Assembly (NCBI GenBank): GCA_963804595.1
Contig: CAWDQZ010000017.1
Span: 62,001 to 126,000 of the forward strand
Length of the DNA: 64,000 bases
Source: DASUPK01 sp963804595
GTDB taxonomy: Bacteria > Actinomycetota > Thermoleophilia > Solirubrobacterales > 70-9
Direction of reading: 5' to 3'
A model generated the notes under the pieces. It ran no database searches. It was not told the DNA's origin and saw only the letters and a program-made list of their open reading frames with translations. The position numbers and the translations under genes were made by a program. Below are positions 9,280-17,967 of this stretch, one piece after another; positions within the stretch are counted from its first letter, which is position 1, and each line of letters opens with the position of its first letter.

Positions 9280-9891
9280 ATGATGACGAGTCCGACCGCC
9301 GCTCCCGCCCGCCGGGGGCGGCCCTCGACCGGGGCCCGTGAGCGCATCCTCGACGCGGCGATCGAGGTCCTCAAGTCGGACGGCTACGCGGGCCTGACCA
9401 TCGCCAAGGTGGCGGCGCGGGCGGGCGAATCGAAGCCGCTGGTCGCCTACCACTTCGGCTCGAAGCAGGGCCTGGTGCAGGCGGCCGGGCGTTCGATCGC
9501 GGAGATGATCACCAACGAGGTCCTTGACGCCATCGACGGCGCCACGACGGTCGAGGAGGTCGTGCGAGGGGTGGACGCAGGCGTCGAGCGGGTGCTGGAC
9601 GAGGACGAGCGGGTCGCTCGCCTCTACTTCGACCTGGCCGCCGTCTCGGTGGTGGAGCCGGAGGTCAGCCGGACGATCGCCGAGGTCAACGGGCAGTGGC
9701 GCGAGGTGCTCGTGCGGCAGCTCACGGAGGTGAGCGACGGCCTGACGCCCGCGAAGGCGCGAGTCCTGACGGTGATGGTGATCGCCGGGATGCAGGGCAT
9801 GACGCTCGAACGGATCGAGCGCGGGTCGACGCCCGAGCGCAAGCGGGCCCGCGAGCTGTTCATCCGCAGCACGGTTGCGGCAGCCGCCTGA
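9280..9891 (+). CDS. TetR family transcriptional regulator
   Basis: 203 aa. The N-terminal helix-turn-helix reads RERILDAAIEVLKSDGYAGLTIAKVAARAGESKPLVAYHFGSK (split here across the recognition helix). The C-terminal helical ligand domain is variable. It lies 26 nt after the R2lox gene, and a palindromic operator overlaps the R2lox promoter, so it most likely represses its own operon. Start choice: tandem ATGs at 9280 and 9283; a TTG at 9277 is better spaced from GGGGAGG and is an alternative. Confidence 0.88.
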   Translation: MMTSPTAAPARRGRPSTGARERILDAAIEVLKSDGYAGLTIAKVAARAGESKPLVAYHFGSKQGLVQAAGRSIAEMITNEVLDAIDGATTVEEVVRGVDAGVERVLDEDERVARLYFDLAAVSVVEPEVSRTIAEVNGQWREVLVRQLTEVSDGLTPAKARVLTVMVIAGMQGMTLERIERGSTPERKRARELFIRSTVAAAA

Positions 9892-9910
9892 GCCGCCGTA
9901 CGCTGGACCG

Positions 9911-10318
9911 GTGGCGAGCAGCAACATCGAGATCATCGAGCGAGGGTTCGAGGCGTTCAACTCGGAAGGGATAGAGGGCATCCTGCCCTTCCTCGATCCG
10001 GATTTCGAGGCGACAACGCCGCCCGAGCTCGCCTCGGAGCCGGACACGTACCGGGGTCATGACGGCATCAGACGCTGGTTCGACTCGTTCCTCGAGGTGA
10101 TGGACGAGATCCGCTGGGATGCCCGCAGCTTTCGCGAGGTCGGCGACCGGGTAGTCGTCGAGTTCACCCTCCGCGCCCGTGGGAAGACCACAGGCCTCGA
10201 TTTCGGCCAGGACGCCGTGATGGTCTGGGAGCTGCGCGACGGTCGGGCGATCCGCCTCTCCCTCTACCCCACGCTCGATCAGGCTGTCTCGGCAATCGAG
10301 CAGGAGTCGTCGGCATAG
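9911..10318 (+). CDS. SnoaL-like/NTF2-fold protein
   Basis: 135-aa protein with the SnoaL-like pattern: a helical start (IIERGFEAFNSEGIEGILPFLDPDFE), RGHDGIRRWF, and a beta-sheet ending with ELRDGRAIRLSLYPTLDQA. The fold is used by small isomerases, hydrolases and many proteins of unknown role. The GTG start follows the TetR gene by 19 nt, and the next gene begins two bases after the stop. It may belong to the R2lox-TetR transcription unit. No catalytic residue can be assigned. Confidence 0.75.
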   Translation: MASSNIEIIERGFEAFNSEGIEGILPFLDPDFEATTPPELASEPDTYRGHDGIRRWFDSFLEVMDEIRWDARSFREVGDRVVVEFTLRARGKTTGLDFGQDAVMVWELRDGRAIRLSLYPTLDQAVSAIEQESSA

Positions 10319-10320
10319 GG

Positions 10321-10713
10321 ATGGCCGACTACGGGCCACAGCTGGAGCAGCTGCGCGACGCGTACAACGCCCGCGACGCGGATGCGTTCGCCGCCGTCTG
10401 GAACCCGGATTGCGAATGGCACCCGTTCCTGACCGCCCGGGTCGAGGGGGACCCCGGTTACCACGGGCACAACGGCATTCACGCCTGGTTCGAGGACGTC
10501 GACGAGATGTTCTCGGAGATTCGCGTTGAGCTCGGAGAGGTCCGCGAGATCGGCGATCGATTGCTGGTCCTCGGGCAGATGACGGCCACGGGGCGAGGGA
10601 GCGGCGCGGAGGTCAGCGGCGAGGTCGGCTGGATCATGGAACCGCGCGGCGTTCGCTTCCAGCGTGGCTGGGCCTACACGAGCCACGCGGAGGCCGAGCA
10701 GGCGGCCGCCTAG
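10321..10713 (+). CDS. SnoaL-like/NTF2-fold protein
   Basis: 130 aa, a paralogue of the preceding protein with the same layout (LRDAYNARDADAFAAVWNPDCEWHPF, GHNGIHAWFEDVDEM, EVREIGDRLLVLG). It follows directly, so the two are translated together and may form a heteromeric pocket with the neighbour. The stop overlaps the convergent sua5 gene by four bases (CTAG). Function unknown. Confidence 0.75.
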   Translation: MADYGPQLEQLRDAYNARDADAFAAVWNPDCEWHPFLTARVEGDPGYHGHNGIHAWFEDVDEMFSEIRVELGEVREIGDRLLVLGQMTATGRGSGAEVSGEVGWIMEPRGVRFQRGWAYTSHAEAEQAAA

Positions 10714-11352
10714 CCGGGCGCTGTCTCCTCGAGGACCTCGTCGATCACGCCGCTCGGCAGGGCGCCCTCGCGGAGGACATCCCAGCGCCCGGTGGAGTCG
10801 AGCTCGCTCATCTCGACCACCGTCGATGGAGCGCCGATCAGGTTGCCGCCGTCGATCGCGACGTCGGCGGCCGCCCGGACGTCCTGGTCGATCTCGTCGA
10901 AGCCGCGTGGCGCGGGCTCGCCGTTTCGGTTCGCGCTCGTCTGGAAGATCGGTGTCATGGCGCCGGCGAGCGGGCCCTCGATCAGCCGGACGCCGAGCCG
11001 CTCGGGATCGTCGCGTGAGGCAAGCGGGTAGCGGCGGCCGGGATTCGCGATCACCAGGGTCACCGGCCCCGGCAGGAGGCGGGCGACCGCCCGGCGGCGA
11101 GCGCTCCCCGAGCTCCGAGACGAGCTCGCGCATCGCCAGCGGGGAGAAGTACATGACCGCCGACGGCTTGCCGTCATCGCGACCCTTGACCGAGTGGATC
11201 CGGTCGACAGCCTCCGGATTGAGCGGATCGCAGGCGAGGCCGTAGAGGGTGTCGGCGGGGAAGATGGCGACGCCGCCCTCCCCAACGCAGCGCTCGAGGG
11301 CGGACCGGGCTTCATCCGGACCGTCGCGCTCGATCGACACGATCTCCGTCAT
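10710..11352 (-). pseudogene. Threonylcarbamoyl-AMP synthase (Sua5/TsaC), frameshifted
   Basis: The YrdC/Sua5 domain makes threonylcarbamoyl-AMP for the t6A tRNA modification, which is essential or nearly so in bacteria. The first part (GGVAIFPADTLYGLACDP, GRDDGKPSAVMYFS) is in one frame and the second (VARLLPGPVTLVI, RLGVRLIEGPL, TSANRNGEPA) in another. Removing one base within 11093-11098 restores ERSRRAVARLLPG. Since this function is hardly dispensable, a sequencing error or a second copy elsewhere is more likely than gene loss. It overlaps prmC by four bases (ATGA), the usual prfA-prmC-sua5 order. Confidence 0.8.
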
Positions 11353-12197
11353 CGCCCGATGACCACCCGGTCGTGGCCGGCGAGGTCCTGCCGCACCTCG
11401 GTATCCGCGTACCCGGCCGCGCGGATCAGCCTGGTGACCTCGTCGGCCTGGTCGGCCCCGATCTCCAGCGCGACGACGGTGGGGCGCGGCGCCAGACCGA
11501 AGAGCTCCTCCGCCAGCGCCTCGAACGCCTCGAGCCCCGTTGTCCCGGGCACCAATGCCTCTCGGGGCTCGTACTCGCGGATCTCGGGTGCCAGCTCCCC
11601 CCATTCGTCCTCGCTCACGTAGGGAAGGTTCGCGAGCAGGAGATCGAACGGAGCACCGCCCTTACGCGCGCCCATCAGCGAGCTCGGACCGCGAAGCACG
11701 ACGTCGACCCTGTCGGCCAGTCCGAGGCGCGCCGTGTTCGCCTGCGCCACCCGAACCGCGTGGAAGGACGTGTCGATGGCGGTCACCTTCGTCTCGCCGA
11801 GCTCATCCGCCACGGAGAGGGCGATCGCGCCGCTACCGGTGCCGACGTCGAGCACCCGGTCGGGCTCGATCTCCACGGCCAGGTCAACCAGCAACTCGGT
11901 CTCCGGCCTCGGGATCAGAACGCGCCGATCGACGAGCAGCTCGACGCGCCGGAAACCCTTGCGCCCCAGGATGTAGGCCACCGGCTCGCGGCGCAGCCGG
12001 CGCCTGACCATCTCGCCGAAGGTGCGCGACGCTCCCACCGGCAGCCGGGCCTCGGGCTCCGCCGCCAGCTGGGCGCGATCCCAGCCCGTCGCCTGCGCCA
12101 GCAGGACCTCGGCGTCGAGGCGTGCCGTGTCGCAGCCGGCCGCGTCGAACGCGTCGACGGCGGCCTCCAGTGCGTCGCGGACCGTGTTGCCCGGCAC
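11349..12197 (-). CDS. prmC: Peptide chain release factor N5-glutamine methyltransferase
   Basis: 282 aa. SAM-dependent enzyme that methylates the glutamine of the GGQ loop in release factors. There is an N-terminal helical domain, then the Rossmann core with VLDVGTGSGAIALSVADE and the catalytic NLPY motif (LLANLPYVSEDEW; an NPPY variant). Its substrate gene prfA lies 7 nt upstream on the same strand. Start codon is GTG. Confidence 0.93.
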   Translation of the reverse strand: MPGNTVRDALEAAVDAFDAAGCDTARLDAEVLLAQATGWDRAQLAAEPEARLPVGASRTFGEMVRRRLRREPVAYILGRKGFRRVELLVDRRVLIPRPETELLVDLAVEIEPDRVLDVGTGSGAIALSVADELGETKVTAIDTSFHAVRVAQANTARLGLADRVDVVLRGPSSLMGARKGGAPFDLLLANLPYVSEDEWGELAPEIREYEPREALVPGTTGLEAFEALAEELFGLAPRPTVVALEIGADQADEVTRLIRAAGYADTEVRQDLAGHDRVVIGR

Positions 12198-12204
12198 TGT
12201 CCCC

Positions 12205-13278
<1,074 letters not shown>

Positions 13279-13348
13279 ACGCTTAGTTTGACGCGAGGCG
13301 GCGTCAGGACGAAAAGCGAGGCGTGCCGGTGGGGGTGAGCGGCTGCGC

Positions 13349-13798
13349 CTACGAGGTGCTGCTCGTCACCGGAGGCGCCGAGTAGGAGTAGCCGCCGGAG
13401 CCCGATGAGTAGCCGCCCGACCCGGCGGAGTATCCCGAGCCCCCGTAGTAGTACTCATCAGAGCCGTATGACTGGCTGTAGGGATCACTTCCGGAACCAT
13501 TGGCCGACGAGCTCGATGAGCCGCTGTTCGAGGGCTTCGCCGACGACTTCTTCGTCTGGGCGGTGGCCTTCGGGCCGAGAGCCGGGTCGCTGCCCGCCGC
13601 CATCTGGGCCGCGAGCAGCCCTCCGATCATCAGCGTTGCGACGATGGCGAGCGCGGTGAGCTTCGTCGTCAGCGCCCTTGTCGACTGCCGCGGTCCGCGC
13701 TTGTAGGTTCGCCGCTGCGAGGCACGCACGGCTGAGGCGGGAACCCGGCGGTCGGGAATCCGTCGGGCGACGCGATCGCGGCCTGGATCGCGGCTCAT
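13349..13798 (-). CDS. Membrane-anchored Ser/Gly/Tyr-rich small protein
   Basis: 149 aa, not recognised as a named family. A basic cytoplasmic start (about residues 1-45) is followed by one hydrophobic helix (LTALAIVATLMIGGLLAAQMAAG). The exposed tail runs from a Lys/Ser linker into low-complexity sequence rich in Gly, Ser and Tyr (PYSQSYGSDEYYYGGSGYSAG, then more GGYS units). It is translationally coupled (ATGA) to the ferric-reductase-like gene, which is itself coupled to apbE, so it is the third member of that redox operon. The Tyr-rich tail lacks the Ser/Thr-Gly-Ala-Thr flavinylation motif, so a direct ApbE target role is not supported. No Cys or heme motif is present. Confidence 0.7.
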   Translation of the reverse strand: MSRDPGRDRVARRIPDRRVPASAVRASQRRTYKRGPRQSTRALTTKLTALAIVATLMIGGLLAAQMAAGSDPALGPKATAQTKKSSAKPSNSGSSSSSANGSGSDPYSQSYGSDEYYYGGSGYSAGSGGYSSGSGGYSYSAPPVTSSTS

Positions 13799-14436
13799 CG
13801 GACCGCCTCGTAGTCGTAGCTTCTAGCCGGCGCTGGCCGGGAGAACTGCTCCGAGGGCAGCGGGATTCGCCGGCGTGGACGCCGCTGACCGGGCTGATCG
13901 CTCGGCAGCAGCCGAACCGCCGCCATCACGACGATCGGTGCGGCCGTCGCGATCACGATCGCGAGCAGCCATAAGGAACGCGCGTCGGTCCCGGCCCCGA
14001 GCGTGTGGATCACGGCGAGCACGTAGACGGCGAGCGTCCAGCGGTGCATCTGTCGCCAGAGCTTCGGGCCGATCCAGCGGCGGGCGTAGAAGGTCAGGCC
14101 GAGGATCGCCGCGAGCCAACCCCCGACCACTCCGAGCCCGGTCCACAACGGCCGATGCGCCATCACGAACGGGACTGCGATCCCGGTAACGCCCGGCTTC
14201 AAGTAGGAGTCGCCCAGAAGGACGACCCCATGCGCGGCGATCAGCAGCAGTGCGGTGAGGGCGGTCGCCTCGTGCGCCTGCTTCAGCTTGGCCATCGCCC
14301 CCGGCCCCTTCGCCGCCCGCATCGCCATGGCGAGGCCCATCCCGACCGATACGGCCACCATCACCAGCGCCACGACGCCGAAGGCACGGCTGGCGATCCA
14401 ATAGATGTGCTGTCCGGGATCGCTATAGGAATTCAC
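13795..14436 (-). CDS. Ferric reductase-like transmembrane (heme) protein
   Basis: 213 aa with about six membrane helices, like the heme-bearing core of ferric reductases/MsrQ. Candidate heme ligands are conserved-looking histidines in or near helices: QAHEATALTALLLIAAHG, QMHRWTLAVYVLAVIHTLGAG. No FAD- or NAD-binding domain follows, so it would carry electrons across the membrane with partner proteins. The GTG start overlaps the apbE stop by four bases. The C-terminal tail is Arg/Pro-rich and cytoplasmic. Confidence 0.8.
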   Translation of the reverse strand: MNSYSDPGQHIYWIASRAFGVVALVMVAVSVGMGLAMAMRAAKGPGAMAKLKQAHEATALTALLLIAAHGVVLLGDSYLKPGVTGIAVPFVMAHRPLWTGLGVVGGWLAAILGLTFYARRWIGPKLWRQMHRWTLAVYVLAVIHTLGAGTDARSLWLLAIVIATAAPIVVMAAVRLLPSDQPGQRRPRRRIPLPSEQFSRPAPARSYDYEAVR

Positions 14437-15425
14437 GCCGGAATCACCGCCTCGGCGGCCTGCGGCGCGGACTCAGCCACGGAGCCGAACACCTCGACGC
14501 CGCCGTCGTCGAGCACGATCAGGCCTCCGCGGGGAGCGAGAATCTCGCGCGCGCGTTCGGGCCCGGAGAGAAACGCCATCTTGGCGAGGGTCTCCGCCTC
14601 GAGCGCTGTCTCACCGAGGGAGGTCGCCTGAATCAGCCCGGTCCAGGCCGGCTCACCCGTGGCGGGGTCGAGCAGATGATGTGCGAAGCCCTCCTCGGTC
14701 GGCCAGAGGCGAGTCTTGATGCCACTCGTGGCGACTGCGCCGCTCACGAGCGTCAGCTCGTGGGCGGGCGCATCCCGAAGCGGATGATCGATGCGAACGA
14801 GCCTGGTTGCCGGCCGCTCGCCACCGATCCGAAGATCACCGCCGGCGTCGATTGCAAAGGTCGCGTAGCCGTCCAGCCGGTTGGAGGCCAGATCGGCCGC
14901 GAGCCCCTTGCTGCTGCCGCCGGTGTCGATGCTGACACCGACCGGACGCGACACGATTCCGGCGACCGAATCGACGGAGATATCTCGCCAGGGCGCCTCC
15001 CTCCGAGGGGAAGCGGGCCGGCGCTTCGGCGCGACGGCAAGCGCATCTTGGATCGCAGCGGATTCGAGATCCGCCCTTGAGCTCGCGTAGCCGGCACGCT
15101 CGAGCTCACCGACGAGGGTCGGATCGACCAGGCCTTCCGAGGTGCGAGCGGCCCAGAGAGCGGCCTCCACCGCCAGGGCCAGCGTCGGGCTCACCGGGCA
15201 GTGCTCTCCCGGGTCTGTATTGAGAGCGGACAGCTCGCTGTTGCGGTCGAACCGAGTCAGCTTCCGATGCAGAAGGCGGAGGAAGAACTCGATCTGGATG
15301 CCCATCGCTTCGGGCGAGGGGAGCCCGGCACGTGTAGGCGCGCCGATCAGGACCCGAACGTGTGACCCGAAGAGCTTGAAGCGCCGGTCGTACTCGACGA
15401 TCGGGATGGGAGAGTCGGAGTTCAT
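14433..15425 (-). CDS. apbE: FAD:protein FMN transferase (ApbE family)
   Basis: About 330 aa. ApbE enzymes attach FMN from FAD covalently to Thr/Ser of membrane or extracytoplasmic redox proteins. Family signs: FFLRLLHRKLTRFDRNSELSAL, the flavin/metal segment SIDTGGSSKGLAADLA, FAIDAGGDLRIGG, and the C-terminal metal site region SGAVATSGIKTRLW and HHLLDPATGEPA. The start at MNSDSPIP is my choice; the longer version would run into the divergent regulator gene. No signal peptide is seen. It is first in an operon with a ferric-reductase-like protein and a Tyr-rich membrane protein, divergent from a two-component system. No FMN-binding-domain acceptor is encoded nearby. Confidence 0.85.
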   Translation of the reverse strand: MNSDSPIPIVEYDRRFKLFGSHVRVLIGAPTRAGLPSPEAMGIQIEFFLRLLHRKLTRFDRNSELSALNTDPGEHCPVSPTLALAVEAALWAARTSEGLVDPTLVGELERAGYASSRADLESAAIQDALAVAPKRRPASPRREAPWRDISVDSVAGIVSRPVGVSIDTGGSSKGLAADLASNRLDGYATFAIDAGGDLRIGGERPATRLVRIDHPLRDAPAHELTLVSGAVATSGIKTRLWPTEEGFAHHLLDPATGEPAWTGLIQATSLGETALEAETLAKMAFLSGPERAREILAPRGGLIVLDDGGVEVFGSVAESAPQAAEAVIPA

Positions 15426-15526
15426 CCGTGAATGCTCGCTGCCGGCGATGAACAACCCGTAAGGCCCTGATGAGAATTCCCTTAGAGGTTCAGGTGGCCT
15501 TTCGAGGCACACCTAGCATTGCCGCT

Positions 15527-16204
15527 ATGCGGATTCTGGTCGTCGAAGACGAGCGCCCAATCGCCGAGTTCGTCCAGCGAGGTCTCGAAGCCGACGGCTA
15601 CTCGGTCAGCTGCGCTTACGACGGCGAGGAGGGGCTCGCGCGGGCGAGGACCGGCGACTTTGCGCTCGTCGTTCTCGACGTGCTCCTGCCCAATTTGAGC
15701 GGCCTCGAGGTCGTCAAAGCGATCCGGGAAACCGACGAGGTACTACCCGTGATCATGCTGACCGCTCTGGCGGAGACCGACGACGTCGTCACCGGGCTGG
15801 ACCTCGGCGCCAGCGACTACCTCACGAAGCCGTTCGCCTTCAGCGAGCTCCTCGCACGCATCAGGGCCCACCTCCGCCAGCCCGGCCAGGCGAATGCCAC
15901 GTCCCTCGAGGTCGGTGGGATCAGCCTCGACTTCCGTACCCGCGAGGTGGACCGGGAGGGCCATGCGGTGAAGCTGACCGCCCGCGAGTTCGAGCTGCTC
16001 GCCTACCTGATGCGCTACCCGGACCAGGTCCTCTCTCGCGCGCAGATCCTGAATGCGGTCTGGGGCTATGACTACGACCCCGGGACGAATGTCCTCGACG
16101 TCTACATCGGCTATCTCCGCCGAAAGCTGGCCGAGGCTGACGGGGAGGCTCCGATCCAGACAGTTCGCTCGGCCGGCTACCGGCTGGTGAGCGCCGATGC
16201 GTAG
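15527..16204 (+). CDS. OmpR-family response regulator
   Basis: 225 aa. Receiver domain with acidic pocket (VVEDE), phospho-acceptor Asp51 (VVLDVLLPN), and the LTKPF lysine. The C-terminal winged helix contains LTAREFELLAYLMRYPDQVLS and VDVYIGYLRRKL-like residues (LDVYIGYLRRKL). The ATG giving MRILVVEDE is used rather than an upstream in-frame ATG. The next gene, a histidine kinase, overlaps by eight bases, so they form a two-component pair that likely controls the divergent apbE operon. Confidence 0.94.
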   Translation: MRILVVEDERPIAEFVQRGLEADGYSVSCAYDGEEGLARARTGDFALVVLDVLLPNLSGLEVVKAIRETDEVLPVIMLTALAETDDVVTGLDLGASDYLTKPFAFSELLARIRAHLRQPGQANATSLEVGGISLDFRTREVDREGHAVKLTAREFELLAYLMRYPDQVLSRAQILNAVWGYDYDPGTNVLDVYIGYLRRKLAEADGEAPIQTVRSAGYRLVSADA

Positions 16205-17636
16205 GTGGGTCCCCCGCGGCATCCGACTGCGGCTCGTGGTGGCGATCTCGGCGGTCAGCGTGGCCGCCGTGGCGGCGAGCTTCTTCGCGCTCCACGCGAC
16301 CACAGCCGCAAACCTCCGCAGCCGGATCGATCGAGAGCTGAATGAGCAGTACGCGGAATTTCAGCAGCGGGTGTTGGACGGCGGCAGGGTTCACGACCCC
16401 GCCTCGCTCCGGGCTGCGAGCGACCGGTTCGTGGCCAGCCAGCGCTATCACCCTGAGGCGCGGATCTATCTGATCTCGCCCCAGGGATTATCGTCCGTGA
16501 CGAACCAGGCCCGGATCGTCGACGAGGAACTGGCGGAGTCGCATGCCGGAAACAGCGAGAGCGACGAGGCCGGCACCGCCGGCATCGTCTCAGCCGGCGA
16601 TGGGCTGACGACGGTTTCGACGGACGAGACAGGCAAGCTACGGGTGCTCACGGAGCCGATCGTCAACGGGGGCACCGAGATCGGGACCTTCCGGGTGGCG
16701 GACCCGCTCACCTCGGTCGATCAGGCGCTCGCCTCGTTCCGGAACAAGTTCATAGCGGTCGGCATCGGAGCTCTGGTCCTCTCGGTGGCGATCGCAATCT
16801 GGCTCGCCAACCTGATCTCGAGACCCCTGCGACGCATGGCGGCGGTCGCCTCGGCGGTCGACTCGGGCGATCTCACCCACAGATTCGACTACAGCGGTGA
16901 AGACGAGGTGGGGGTGCTTGCCGAGTCCTTCAACCACATGCTCGACCGCCTCGAGGAGGGCTTCCGGCTGCAGCGTGAGTTCGTCTCCGACGCCTCACAC
17001 GAGCTCCGCAGCCCGTTGACAGTGCTGCGGGGACGGATCGAGCAACTCGCGGACCATTCCGGAGACCGCGAGGAGGTCACCGCCGAGGCCCGCGAGCTGA
17101 TGCGCGAAGTGCGTCGCATGGAACGGCTCACCGACGACATGCTCACGCTCGCCAAAGCCGAGCGTGGCGGCCTGATCCAACGCCGTCGCGTTCCGATCGA
17201 CGACTTCGTCGAAGACCTTCGCCGCGACCTGCCGCTTCTCGGGCCGCGCCAGTACACGGTGAACACGAGCATTCACGGCGATCTGCAGGCAGATCCGGAT
17301 CGGCTCGCACAGGTGCTTCGCAACCTGGTGACCAATGCGGTCCGACACACGTCGCCCGACGGCCAGGTCGAAGTTTCGATCACCTCTGGTGATGGGACGG
17401 CGCTATTCGCGGTCCGGGACGATGGGGTCGGCATCGAGCCCGAGCAGCTGGGCCGGATCTTCGACCGCTTTCACAGGACCGACGAGGGTCGGAGCCGGGC
17501 TGAAGGGGGAAGCGGCCTCGGGCTGGCGATCGCGAAGGCGATCGTCGAGGCACATGGCGGCTCGATCGCAGCCGAGTCCCGGCCGGGCGCCGGAGTGACC
17601 GTCCGCTTCACCGTTCCCGGCTATCGCGCGAACTAG
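16197..17636 (+). CDS. Sensor histidine kinase
   Basis: 479 aa. Membrane helices at about residues 11-33 and 184-206 enclose a 150-residue extracytoplasmic sensor region without a recognised fold. A HAMP linker follows (RPLRRMAAVASAVDSGDLTHRF), then the HisKA site with His268 (SDASHELRSPLTVLRGR), and the HATPase domain with N box (NLVTNAVRHTSPDG), DDGVGI and GSGLGLAIAKAIVEAHGG. It partners the response regulator just upstream. Its stop overlaps the convergent ferredoxin gene by four bases. Confidence 0.95.
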   Translation: MRRWVPRGIRLRLVVAISAVSVAAVAASFFALHATTAANLRSRIDRELNEQYAEFQQRVLDGGRVHDPASLRAASDRFVASQRYHPEARIYLISPQGLSSVTNQARIVDEELAESHAGNSESDEAGTAGIVSAGDGLTTVSTDETGKLRVLTEPIVNGGTEIGTFRVADPLTSVDQALASFRNKFIAVGIGALVLSVAIAIWLANLISRPLRRMAAVASAVDSGDLTHRFDYSGEDEVGVLAESFNHMLDRLEEGFRLQREFVSDASHELRSPLTVLRGRIEQLADHSGDREEVTAEARELMREVRRMERLTDDMLTLAKAERGGLIQRRRVPIDDFVEDLRRDLPLLGPRQYTVNTSIHGDLQADPDRLAQVLRNLVTNAVRHTSPDGQVEVSITSGDGTALFAVRDDGVGIEPEQLGRIFDRFHRTDEGRSRAEGGSGLGLAIAKAIVEAHGGSIAAESRPGAGVTVRFTVPGYRAN

Positions 17637-17839
17637 GGAGCGATCTGCTCGCCCGTATCGGCGTCGATCAGCGTGATCGCCTCCGAAGGACAGGCGCGCG
17701 CCGCATCGACCAACTTTTGCAGAGGAGCCGAGCCGACCAGGTGTGCTACGCCGTCGACCTCGAAGGCCTCCGGCGCGAGCTCGGCGCAGTCCCCGTACGC
17801 GAGGCAGGCCGTCTCGTCGATGTGAACCCTGAGCTTCAT
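17633..17839 (-). CDS. Small single-cluster ferredoxin
   Basis: 68 aa. Cluster cysteines are Cys12 and Cys18 in CLAYGDC and a third in RACPSEAI; the position of the middle Cys of a CxxCxxC motif is Tyr15. This C-x5-C...CP pattern is that of [3Fe-4S] ferredoxins that feed electrons to cytochrome P450s and similar oxygenases. No P450 or ferredoxin reductase gene is in the window, so the partner is unknown. It sits convergent to the histidine kinase gene. Confidence 0.85.
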   Translation of the reverse strand: MKLRVHIDETACLAYGDCAELAPEAFEVDGVAHLVGSAPLQKLVDAARACPSEAITLIDADTGEQIAP

Positions 17840-17902
17840 CCCGGCGATGTTCGGCGGCCCGGGTGAATCGCGAATTAGCGTCCGGTGAGAGTCCTCTTAG
17901 AA

Positions 17903-17942
17903 CTACGCGACGATCTCGATCGGCTGGTCGCGCTTCGCCTCG
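17903..17942 (-). repeat. Direct repeat copy of the DUF1385 gene 3' end
   Basis: 39 of 40 bases match 22669-22708, including the stop codon and the last twelve codons (EAKRDQPIEIVA) of the DUF1385 gene, with 36 bases in an unbroken identical run. Here the copy is not attached to a DUF1385 gene. Together with the other copy it brackets 4.7 kb holding two secreted propeller genes. Confidence 0.9.
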
Positions 17943-17967
17943 GAGGAGGGGTGCGCCGGTGGATCCT

